NCBI GenBank assembly: GCA_016297325.1
Contig: JAEDGW010000152.1
Span: 1 to 5,012 of the forward strand
Length of the DNA: 5,012 bases
Reading direction: 5' to 3'
Source: Coprococcus sp.
GTDB taxonomy: Bacteria > Bacillota > Clostridia > Lachnospirales > Lachnospiraceae
Shown: piece by piece, positions 1-5,012 of the stretch
Numbering within the stretch: position 1 is the stretch's first letter
Layout: each line of letters starts with the position of its first letter
Program-made: the position numbers and the translations under genes
Notes under the pieces: generated by a model
Told to the model about the DNA's origin: nothing
Seen by the model: the letters and a program-made list of their open reading frames with translations, nothing else
Databases searched by the model: none

Positions 1-674
1 TTCTCTTTGTCGAACAGCGGCTTGAAATCACTCTTCATCTTAACCGGTTCAATCTCTGCCATCTCTCCATCAAGGATCAGCTTCTTCATATCCTCAATAT
101 CCTCAAGTGCCTTTGCATATCCGGCTTCTATATCAGATGTATCGGCATTTGCTATGAGGATCAGCTTTGACTTGAAATTGTCAAATGCTATGACCTTGTC
201 GAAGAGCATGAGGTCCAGATCCTGGAATCCTTCATCGTCCTTTGCATCGATCACAAGCTTCTTCTCGCTGTACTTTATATAATCGTATGAGAAGTAACCG
301 ACAAATCCACCTGTAAATGTTGGAAGCCCCTCTATCTTCGGACTTCTGTAATCCTTAAGTATCTCTCTGATGAACACCTCAGGATGAATGCCGTCTGCCT
401 CTTTTATTACATTTCCGTCTATATCCTTGAGCTGTATATGTCCATTCATACATGTGACATCAAGCTTTGGATTATAACCAAGAAATGTGTACCGTCCCCA
501 CACCTCCTGATTCTCCACGCTCTCTAGTATGTAACAATGCTCATTTGCCGCCTTCAGCTTTCTGAGTAAGTTGATAGGTGTGATCACATCCGATAACATC
601 TCGCAGCACACTGGAACCATCCTGTATCCGTCCGCCGCGTATTTCTTTGCCTCACTGAGTTCTGGTCTTATCAT
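1..674 (-). CDS. trpE: Anthranilate synthase component I, N-terminal part (runs off left edge)
   Basis: The product catalyses, with a glutamine amidotransferase partner (TrpG), conversion of chorismate to anthranilate, the first committed step of tryptophan synthesis in the cytoplasm. The visible 224 codons are the N-terminal, mostly regulatory half; the chorismate-binding catalytic half lies outside the window. Family signs: the CYILESVEN stretch at residues 47-55 contains the LES element that in TrpE binds feedback-inhibiting tryptophan, followed by WGRYTFLGYNP (59-69), and TGGFVGYFSYD at 121-131 matches the conserved GGxxGYxxYD segment. The ATG at 672-674 is preceded by GGAGG at 682-686 with a 7-nt gap, which fixes the start. 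The first residues (MIRPELSEAKKYA) resemble other Firmicute TrpE N-termini. A tryptophan T-box leader lies directly upstream, so the whole downstream trp operon is probably controlled by charging of tRNA-Trp. No frameshift or in-frame stop is seen. TrpE is preferred over PabB because of the LES element and the Trp-specific leader. Confidence 0.95.
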   Translation of the reverse strand, partial: MIRPELSEAKKYAADGYRMVPVCCEMLSDVITPINLLRKLKAANEHCYILESVENQEVWGRYTFLGYNPKLDVTCMNGHIQLKDIDGNVIKEADGIHPEVFIREILKDYRSPKIEGLPTFTGGFVGYFSYDYIKYSEKKLVIDAKDDEGFQDLDLMLFDKVIAFDNFKSKLILIANADTSDIEAGYAKALEDIEDMKKLILDGEMAEIEPVKMKSDFKPLFDKE

Positions 675-761
675 GTCTCATCCTCCTTGTGCTCATCTCT
701 TTCGTATATGTCTTTTCAGGCTGTCGTCAAAGGATTTATCAAATGTCTCTTGCCTTTCTGC

Positions 762-843
762 AAATAAAAAAGGCACCTCAGGACATAAAAAAATTCCTTA
801 TCCTACTAACATTAGGACAAGAAATCTAATCTCCTGCGGTGCC
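762..843 (-). terminator. T-box regulated intrinsic terminator upstream of trpE
   Basis: Read on the minus strand, GGCACC-G-CAGG (843-833) pairs with CCTG-A-GGTGCC (782-772), a 10-bp stem with one G/A mismatch, followed by a T-rich run at 771-762. Inside the long loop sits a second hairpin: ATTTCTT and TCCTA face TAGGA and AAGGAAT (about 827-791). Together they form an extended branched or stacked terminator. It is the OFF state when tRNA-Trp is charged. It ends about 88 nt before the trpE start codon, so it controls readthrough into trpE rather than ending another gene. Confidence 0.9.
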
Positions 844-850
844 ACCTAAT
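811..850 (-). promoter_or_regulatory. T-box antiterminator element
   Basis: On the minus strand, ATTAGG (850-845) pairs perfectly with CCTAAT (816-811) to form helix A1. The seven-base bulge after it starts with TGGC and continues ACC. CAGG (836-833) can pair with CTTG (821-818) as helix A2, with one G-U pair. This is the normal T-box antiterminator layout. It excludes the terminator, because the terminator uses the same GGCACC and CAGG bases and the inner hairpin captures the CCTAA arm. Pairings were found by eye, not by folding software. Confidence 0.85.
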
Positions 851-870
851 TTCATCAATAAATAAAAAAA

Positions 871-907
871 ATATATATAAATATTAACTATATATATTTA
901 TATATAT
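871..907 (-). repeat. AT-only perfect 14-bp inverted repeat inside the T-box leader
   Basis: Bases 871-884 and 894-907 are exact reverse complements (14 bp, only A and T) around a 9-nt loop. On the transcribed minus strand the hairpin is followed directly by seven or more T residues (870-864). It sits between the CCGTTAT element and the antiterminator, where T-box leaders carry Stem III, so it may be an unusual AT-only Stem III. It also resembles a weak intrinsic terminator or pause site. Function is inferred only from position and shape. Confidence 0.7.
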
Positions 908-1114
908 CGATGCCCTCGACCATATACAACCATATATGTACCTGCTATAACGGTAGGTATCCGTCTCCCCTACTTAATCCTCAAATCTTTCGGTTCGCCC
1001 TCACAAGTCCATTCACCTGCACTCCCATCGCTGCAATCACACCACCTGCAACTCTCTGAACATGTTCTATGCCGCTACTCCTCTTGATCAACGGTTTATC
1101 TTATTTCTGTAACT

Positions 1115-1143
1115 ATAATGTGCTTTCCTAGTAAATTTGTCAA
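1115..1143 (-). promoter_or_regulatory. Probable sigma-A promoter of the trpE leader
   Basis: On the minus strand a perfect -35 box TTGACA (1143-1138) is followed after 17 nt by CATTAT (1120-1115), which matches the -10 consensus at four of six bases. Transcription would start near 1108, just upstream of the first T-box Stem I bases. Placement relative to the riboswitch supports the call. An overlapping TATAGT is an alternative -10 but would need a 20-nt spacer. Confidence 0.7.
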
Positions 1144-1190
1144 GAATAAATTTTTATATTTTTTGTCTGGCCATGCGGATCACATACGTT

Positions 1191-1212
1191 TTTTTGTCAC
1201 TATTTTTGTCAC
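1191..1212. repeat. Direct repeat TTTTTGTCAC, two copies 12 bp apart
   Basis: The 10-mer TTTTTGTCAC occurs at 1191-1200 and again at 1203-1212, with a 12-bp period. It lies in the divergent intergenic region, just upstream of the putative promoter of the plus-strand secreted protein gene and about 50 bp behind the trpE promoter. It could be a regulator binding site or a chance pair in T-rich DNA. No regulator is identified. Confidence 0.4.
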
Positions 1213-1215
1213 ATA

Positions 1216-1244
1216 TTGTTGCACACACCTGATTTCCATAAAAT
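1216..1244 (+). promoter_or_regulatory. Possible promoter of the secreted protein gene
   Basis: TAAAAT at 1239-1244 matches five of six -10 consensus bases and lies 17 nt after TTGTTG (1216-1221), which matches only TTG of the -35 consensus. The start would be about 1251, giving a short leader of roughly 25 nt to the ATG at 1276. Another choice is TATTAT slightly downstream. The weak -35 keeps confidence low. Confidence 0.4.
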
Positions 1245-1275
1245 TATTATATCATTATGAAAGAGAGGAGATTTT

Positions 1276-2326
1276 ATGAATTATTCAATCAGAAACAAAC
1301 AAACCATCAGACAGTGGCGATTCATCCCAGCTTGCATCGCCATCTCTATGTGCCTGCTTTTATTCTTCACACTGAATGTACAGGCAGCCTACACCTATGT
1401 AACAGGAGGGTCTTCCAAGGGCGCAGCAACATACATGTCCATAGGTCCTGAATATGCAACAGAGATAAGTGGATCAGATGCCGTCTACTTCAAGTTTACT
1501 ACACCTGCGCAGAAAGGATATTTTGACTTTTATGCAAAGAACAATGATGTGGTATGTAAAATTCAAATTAACATACACAGCAGACACAGAAGCAGATTCC
1601 AAGAATACAGCAAAACTCGTCTCTCTGGACAAAAAGAATCTTGGAAGTTACGACGGACTCGGTGACGAAGATTACTTCAAGTTCAAAACAGGCGCATTCA
1701 AATCATACATATTTAAATCATCAAACATCAATGTGCATACTCATTCCTGGGATACTGACAGACAGTTCAAATTCGGCATATATTCAGCCATCAATGAGGA
1801 AATATCTGTCAACACATGTGCTTATGGAGAGAATGTGTCAAACACCGTAACTCTTCAGCCTAACACCGTATACTATATTAAAATCTGGAATGCACAATAC
1901 GATGACTCTTACGGCGGAACAGGCAACTACTCATTCTCCATTTCACCAATCCGCACATCGCTGACAAAGGCTAATGTATCATATGCAAGTATCAAGACCT
2001 ACACAGGTAAAGCTATCCGCCCAGCGGTATCCGTTTCATACAACGGTAAAAAGCTTACATCTGGCAAAGACTACACTGTATCATACAGCACCAACGTGAA
2101 GCCAGGCATTGGATACATAATCATCAAGGGTTGTGGCAACTACACTTCAACCTTAAAATGCTCATTTACTATCAAGCCTCTTACTGAGAAGATTGCGAGA
2201 ATGTCCAGTCCATCTTCAGGCAAGATAGCTGTTATATACAACAAACAGAACTATGTTACAGGATATCAGGTTCAGTATTCCAAGCAGGCAAATTACAAAT
2301 ATTCCAAAACATATATGCATAAATGA
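1276..2326 (+). pseudogene. Secreted multi-domain protein (PPC-like, Ig-like, partial Fn3-like), frameshifted
   Basis: The gene starts at ATG 1276 after AGGAG (1266-1270, 5-nt gap). Residues 1-37 form a signal peptide: basic start, hydrophobic core CLLLFFTLNV, likely cleavage after VQA. The first frame stays sensible to about residue 93, then runs into unrelated sequence and stops at 1663-1665. The coherent protein continues in the +1 frame from about 1556 to TGA 2324-2326, so a one-base gain (or two-base loss) near 1552-1558 broke it. Joined, it would have about 349 residues. The second part contains a PPC-like beta-sandwich (DEDYFKFKTG through TVYYIKIWNA to NYSFSIS). Next is an Ig-like repeat typical of Lachnospiraceae surface proteins (YTGKAIRPAVSVSYNGKKL, then KDYTVSYS and GNYTSTL). 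Last is the start of an Fn3-like module (TGYQVQYSKQ) that stops early. No catalytic domain or sortase motif is visible. A surface or adhesion role is only inferred. A sequencing error or programmed frameshift cannot be excluded, although no obvious slippery heptamer is present. Confidence 0.8.
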
Positions 2327-2386
2327 ACTCCCTGTTTTGTTGTTAGTCCATTATCTGATGGACATGGCAAAACAGGGAGTTTCTTT
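2326..2386 (+). terminator. Strong intrinsic terminator after the secreted protein gene
   Basis: A perfect 14-bp stem pairs AACTCCCTGTTTTG (2326-2339) with CAAAACAGGGAGTT (2368-2381), followed by TTTCTTT. The loop carries its own 6-bp hairpin (GTCCAT 2346-2351 with ATGGAC 2358-2363). The first stem base is the last base of the TGA stop codon, so there is no untranslated spacer between gene and terminator. Confidence 0.9.
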
Positions 2387-2438
2387 GTAGCAGGACTGTC
2401 CCATAGTGCAATTTTATAATTTCTTTATGATTTGCGGA

Positions 2439-2467
2439 TTGACTACCCCAACCAACTGAAATATTCT
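2439..2467 (+). promoter_or_regulatory. Probable promoter of the MATE transporter gene
   Basis: TTGACT (2439-2444, five of six consensus bases) is followed after 17 nt by TATTCT (2462-2467, four of six). Predicted transcription start is near 2474, leaving a leader of about 90 nt before ATG 2567. The upstream terminator makes an own promoter likely. No operator or riboswitch was recognised in the leader, although AGAATAAA occurs twice (about 2482 and 2512). Confidence 0.55.
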
Positions 2468-2566
2468 ATACATTAGACATTAGAATAAAGAACTTATTTC
2501 TTCCTTTTCTAAGAATAAAAAAGTTTTCCGCAAAATTAGGAAAGTTATCAACATTAAGGAGCAGTT

Positions 2567-3946
2567 ATGAACACAAGTACAATTTCTTCAAATTCCGAAG
2601 AGAGAATGGGCACGGCACCGATATTTAAACTTATGCTCTCCATGGGCATACCAACATTTGTGGCGCAGCTCATCAACCTCTTATATAACATAGTGGACAG
2701 AATATACATAGGACACATCCCTGAGGTGGGAGCAGCGTCCCTCACCGGAATCGGACTGTGTCTCCCGATCATCACCCTTGTGAGCGCGTTCAGCGTGTTC
2801 GTGGGTGCAGGCGGAGCTCCTCTGGCTTCCATCGCGCTTGGCAAAGGAGACAGGGATAAAGCACAGCGCATCCTGTCAAATGGCGTAACCCTGCTCATCA
2901 TATTTACAGTGATAGTTATGGCATCTATCTACATATTGAAGAAGCCTCTTCTGTATTTCTTCGGAGCCAGTGACGCCACCTATCCACATGCAGATGACTA
3001 CTTAAGCATCTACCTCATAGGTACGATATTTGTCATGATAACCACTGGACTGAACACCTTTATCACAGCCCAGGGACAGGCCAAGACAGCCATGGCCTCG
3101 GTACTCATAGGTGCGATATGCAATATCATCCTCGATCCAATATTTATATTTGCACTGAGCCTCGGTATCAAGGGTGCCGCCATAGCAACCGTCATATCCC
3201 AGGCGATAAGCGCAGCATGGGTGATAAGATTCCTTACATCCGACAAGGCAAGCCTTCGCATATCAGCTCAGATGATGCGCCCACAGGGCAAACTGATCCT
3301 GTCCATCGCAGCCCTGGGAGTGTCGCCTTTTATCATGCAGGTCACAGAGAGCCTTATAACCATCGTGTTCACACACGGTCTCCAGAAGTATGGCGATGAC
3401 CTTTACGTTGGATCATTCACCATACTTCAGAGCATCATGCAGATGATATTTATCCCGATGAGCGGATTCTCTCAGGGTGTCCAGCCAATCATCAGCTACA
3501 ACTACGGCAAGGGCAACGTAGCCAGAGTGAAGAAGACATGTACCATACTGATAACCATGTCCATCATCGTGTCATTTGTCCTGGCTGGAGCAGCATTCCT
3601 GTTTCCATCCGTGGCAGCCGGAATATTTACCTCGGATGAAGCACTCAAAGCTCTCTGCGCAAATGTTCTTCCGATATATATATTCGGAATGATGTTCTTC
3701 GGCATACAGAACGGATGCCAGCAGTCCTTCATATCCATGGGACAGGCAGGCAAATCCCTTATATTTGCATTGCTGAGAAAAGTCATACTGATAATCCCGC
3801 TTGCGATCATCCTTCCGTACTGCACTCACTCGGTCATGAGTATTTACTATGCCGAGCCTATCAGCGACATAGTATCCGCATTCTCATGCGGTGCGACATT
3901 CCTGCTGACATTTAAATCTATGATGAAGGGTGCAGGGAAGAAGTAA
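2567..3946 (+). CDS. MATE-family multidrug/cation efflux transporter
   Basis: This 459-residue integral membrane protein has the length and roughly 12 hydrophobic segments expected of a MATE transporter, which exports drugs or metabolites in exchange for Na+ or H+. Family marks are NLLYNIVDRIYIG at 37-49 in the first membrane helix, with a conserved Asp at 44; CNIILDPIFIF at 185-195 in the first half; and SQGVQPIISYNYGKG at 302-316 at the matching place in the second half, reflecting the internal duplication. AQGQAKTAM (168-176) and SMGQAGKS (390-397) are the paired small-residue motifs after helices 4 and 10. The pattern is closest to the MepA/DinF-like branch, but the substrate cannot be read from sequence. 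AAGGAG at 2556-2561, 5 nt before ATG 2567, sets the start; the inner Met at residue 14 lacks such a site. The frame is intact. It stands alone, with its own promoter upstream and converging minus-strand remnants downstream. No clear terminator is seen after its stop. Confidence 0.95.
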   Translation: MNTSTISSNSEERMGTAPIFKLMLSMGIPTFVAQLINLLYNIVDRIYIGHIPEVGAASLTGIGLCLPIITLVSAFSVFVGAGGAPLASIALGKGDRDKAQRILSNGVTLLIIFTVIVMASIYILKKPLLYFFGASDATYPHADDYLSIYLIGTIFVMITTGLNTFITAQGQAKTAMASVLIGAICNIILDPIFIFALSLGIKGAAIATVISQAISAAWVIRFLTSDKASLRISAQMMRPQGKLILSIAALGVSPFIMQVTESLITIVFTHGLQKYGDDLYVGSFTILQSIMQMIFIPMSGFSQGVQPIISYNYGKGNVARVKKTCTILITMSIIVSFVLAGAAFLFPSVAAGIFTSDEALKALCANVLPIYIFGMMFFGIQNGCQQSFISMGQAGKSLIFALLRKVILIIPLAIILPYCTHSVMSIYYAEPISDIVSAFSCGATFLLTFKSMMKGAGKK

Positions 3947-4085
3947 CCCTCCTCATTTTCCTTCTCAGCAATATCGTGCCCACCGCGCAGGACACGATCT
4001 CCGTGATCGGGAACGCCCACCATATCAATGATACATCCGCCTGACCGCCTCTGACCAGAGCAGCAAATGGCTGCAGGCCTTGATT
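3918..4085 (-). pseudogene. C-terminal remnant of a second MATE transporter
   Basis: In the minus-strand frame running from 4085 to the TAG at 3920-3918 there are 55 sense codons without a plausible start. The middle reads QADVSLIWWAFPITEIV followed by SCAVGTILLRRKMRR. This is the form of the last helix and basic tail of MATE proteins. It aligns by eye with the end of the intact transporter on the other strand (YYAEPISDIVSAFSCGATFL). Just before it, QGLQPFAA resembles the QGxQP motif normally about 100 residues earlier, which would imply an internal deletion. A TAA at 4088-4086 closes the frame upstream. The tail overlaps the last 29 bases of the intact MATE gene in antisense. It is not the reverse complement of the neighbour's coding sequence, so it derives from a different MATE gene. 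No promoter or ribosome site serves it. The alternative is chance, but the run of family-like residues makes that unlikely. Confidence 0.65.
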
Positions 4086-4107
4086 TTACTGGCTTTTTCA
4101 AATGCAA

Positions 4108-4827
4108 TTACAGACGACCGCCATACACAGGGAATCCGCTGCTCGCACCGTAGCTTTCTATTTTTTTGAAGTTCTTAAGGCTCTCCATATCCTCTGCACT
4201 TATCTCAAAATCAACATCAGCATTGCTCTTCATGTGCTCAGGATTTCCTGTCTTAGGAAGTGATATAGTTCCGAGCTGGATAGTGTATCTGATACAGAGC
4301 TGAGGTACGGTCACACCATATTTGTCTGCCATAGCTTTTATCTCTGGCTGGTCAAGGATCTCGCCGTGAGCGATAGGTGAATATGCCTCTACAAGAATAT
4401 CATTCTTCTGGCAATACTCCACAAGCTCCACAGGTGTATTGCTGATATGAAGAAGAATCTGGTTTACCATAGGCTTAACCTCCGCTGTCTCCATAAGGCT
4501 TTCTATATCACTGATCTGGAAATTGGATATACCGATCGCCTTCAGCTTGCCCTCTTTATAAGCATCCTCAAGTGCTCTCCAGGCAGCTCTGTTGCCCTCC
4601 ACATATCTGTCATCACTCTGATTTACCTTTACCCAAGGCTGTGGGCTGTGGATTATCATCATATCCAGATAATCAAGTCCCATCTTTTCGAGGGTTCCAT
4701 CAATTCCAGCCTTGGCCTCCTCATATGTCTTGTGTTCAGCAGCAACCTTTGAAACCACGAAAAGTTCCTCTCTTGGGATACCACATGTTCTCACTCCCTC
4801 ACCAACTCCGCGCTCATAAGCATATTG
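4108..4827 (-). pseudogene. Aldo/keto reductase, 5'-truncated
   Basis: Aldo/keto reductases are NADPH-dependent (beta/alpha)8-barrel enzymes that reduce aldehydes and ketones. The longest open form begins at GTG 4794 and gives 228 residues, against about 270-285 for full enzymes. Present (numbering from that GTG) are GIPREELFVVSKV with the catalytic Lys at 16, LDYLDMMIIHSPQPW with the catalytic His at 49, GISNF (88-92), NQ (111-112), YSPIAHG (138-144) and the cofactor stretch LPKTGNPEHMKSN (179-191). The C-terminus, GFPVYGGRL, is complete. In-frame codons before the GTG still read QYAYERGVGEG, matching the usual YxNExxVGEA that follows the catalytic DTA. They end at a TGA (4830-4828), and no DTA, first beta strand or start codon follows. 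Thus the Asp of the tetrad and the first roughly 45 residues are lost, and the protein should be inactive if made. Upstream DNA belongs to another gene's terminator, so the break point is near 4830-4860. Confidence 0.85.
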
Positions 4828-4863
4828 TCAAGTGTAGGTGTCAGATTTTATATTCAAAATAGT

Positions 4864-4894
4864 AAAAAGCTGTTACTCCCTAAAGAATAACAGC
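4864..4894 (-). terminator. Intrinsic terminator of the gene entering from the right edge
   Basis: On the minus strand GCTGTTA (4894-4888) and TAACAGC (4875-4869) form a perfect 7-bp stem with a 12-nt loop, followed by five T residues (4868-4864). It begins 13 nt after the stop codon of the partial minus-strand gene at 4908. It would also block readthrough into the truncated reductase. Confidence 0.75.
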
Positions 4895-4907
4895 CATTCT
4901 TACAATA

Positions 4908-5012
4908 TCAGCCTTTTGGAATTTGACCATCGACATACAGAATGTGATTAACTAACCACTCTGCTTCTATACAATCCAAAGCATAAGAACAGGCTCCTGC
5001 AAGTCCGATGAT
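4908..5012 (-). CDS. C-terminal fragment of an unrecognised protein (runs off right edge)
   Basis: The minus-strand frame from the window edge to TGA 4910-4908 gives 34 residues, including GLAGACSYALDCIEAEW and NHILYVDGQIPKG at the end. The family is not recognised. The ending HILYVDGQ faintly recalls the LYVDGG end of short-chain dehydrogenases, but the flanking residues do not fit well enough to name it. That it is a real coding end is supported by the protein-like residue mix, the stop codon and a terminator placed 13 nt later. Its start, length and promoter are outside the window. Confidence 0.6.
   Translation of the reverse strand: MIGLAGACSYALDCIEAEWLVNHILYVDGQIPKG

Larger units (their letters stand above)
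762..1108 (-). promoter_or_regulatory. Tryptophan-specific T-box riboswitch leader of trpE
   Basis: A T-box leader binds uncharged tRNA: the anticodon pairs with a specifier codon in Stem I, and the free NCCA end pairs with a bulge in the antiterminator. Read on the minus strand, the elements come in canonical order. A GA-motif start (AAGAGGAGTAG) lies near 1087-1077. The AG bulge AGAGAG is at 1057-1052, followed by a GGTGGTGTGA distal loop. The specifier context GAATGGAC has codon TGG (Trp) at 1011-1009. CCGTTAT lies near 953-947, and AGGTGGCACCGC is at 847-836. The TGGC bulge (844-841) would pair with a G-CCA acceptor end, as expected for bacterial tRNA-Trp. Specifier, bulge base and adjacent trpE all agree. 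The 5' limit is inferred from the promoter; the 3' limit is the U tract of the terminator. Confidence 0.93.

Noticed and set aside
7..849. Plus-strand open frames at 7-282 and 571-849
   Set aside because: They are antisense to trpE and its T-box leader. The minus-strand TrpE reading with ribosome site and riboswitch explains the region; the plus frames are Ser/Ile-rich shadows without supporting signals.
1640..1850. Small plus-strand open frame 1641-1850 and the alternative frame 1257-1451
   Set aside because: Both overlap the secreted protein gene in frames without family-like sequence; the signal peptide frame from 1276 with its AGGAG site is clearly the real start.
2554..3829. Minus-strand open frames inside the MATE gene (2554-2901, 3010-3261, 3502-3825, 3572-3829) and plus-strand ones at 3118-3399 and 3715-3915
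   Set aside because: All overlap the intact 459-codon transporter in other frames, have no ribosome site and no family-like sequence.
3847..4107. Minus-strand 86-codon frame starting at ATG 4107
   Set aside because: It is a shadow: its residues look random, while the neighbouring minus frame carries the MATE-like C-terminal sequence. There is no ribosome site before the ATG.
3947..4107. Bidirectional terminator between the convergent MATE gene and the reductase remnant
   Set aside because: No stem of useful length followed by a T-run was found on either strand; the region is better explained by the MATE remnant.
4826..4831. TTGACA on the minus strand just upstream of the truncated reductase, a possible new -35 box
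   Set aside because: No -10-like hexamer follows at 16-18 nt (the sequence there is GAGTTG), and the hexamer lies in the decaying codons at the break point.
4447..4862. Plus-strand open frames at 4447-4752 and 4572-4862
   Set aside because: They are antisense to the clearly recognisable aldo/keto reductase remnant.

Overview
The window looks like chromosomal DNA from a Gram-positive anaerobe of the Clostridia, most probably Lachnospiraceae. This is inferred from strong AGGAG-type ribosome sites, a T-box leader in front of a tryptophan gene, ATA-rich Ile codons, and a secreted protein built of PPC-like, Ig-like and Fn3-like modules of the kind common in gut Lachnospiraceae. No species can be named from the sequence alone.

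Left part (1-1143, minus strand): the first 224 codons of trpE (anthranilate synthase component I) run off the left edge. Upstream lies a roughly 430-nt leader holding a complete tryptophan T-box riboswitch: promoter, Stem I with AG bulge and GNUG loop, a UGG (Trp) specifier, an antiterminator and a competing terminator. The antiterminator bulge reads UGGC, which fits a G discriminator base, as expected for bacterial tRNA-Trp. Uncharged tRNA-Trp should therefore switch trpE on.

Middle (1144-3946, plus strand): a divergently transcribed secreted protein gene is broken by a +1 frameshift near 1552-1558 and ends early inside an Fn3-like module, immediately before a strong terminator. A recognisable promoter then precedes an intact 459-aa MATE-family efflux transporter.

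Right part (3918-5012, minus strand): three pieces face the MATE gene. Next to its 3' end is a short remnant that reads as the C-terminus of a second MATE transporter. Then comes an aldo/keto reductase gene that has lost its N-terminal coding part, including the region carrying the catalytic Asp and Tyr. Last is the C-terminal 34 codons of an unrecognised protein, followed by its own terminator.

The main theme is one intact transporter and one intact regulated biosynthetic gene start, surrounded by three degraded genes. I see no CRISPR array, tRNA, rRNA, transposase or phage gene, and no convincing new multi-gene system. The most informative items are the Trp T-box architecture, with its AT-only hairpin, and the cluster of gene remnants.
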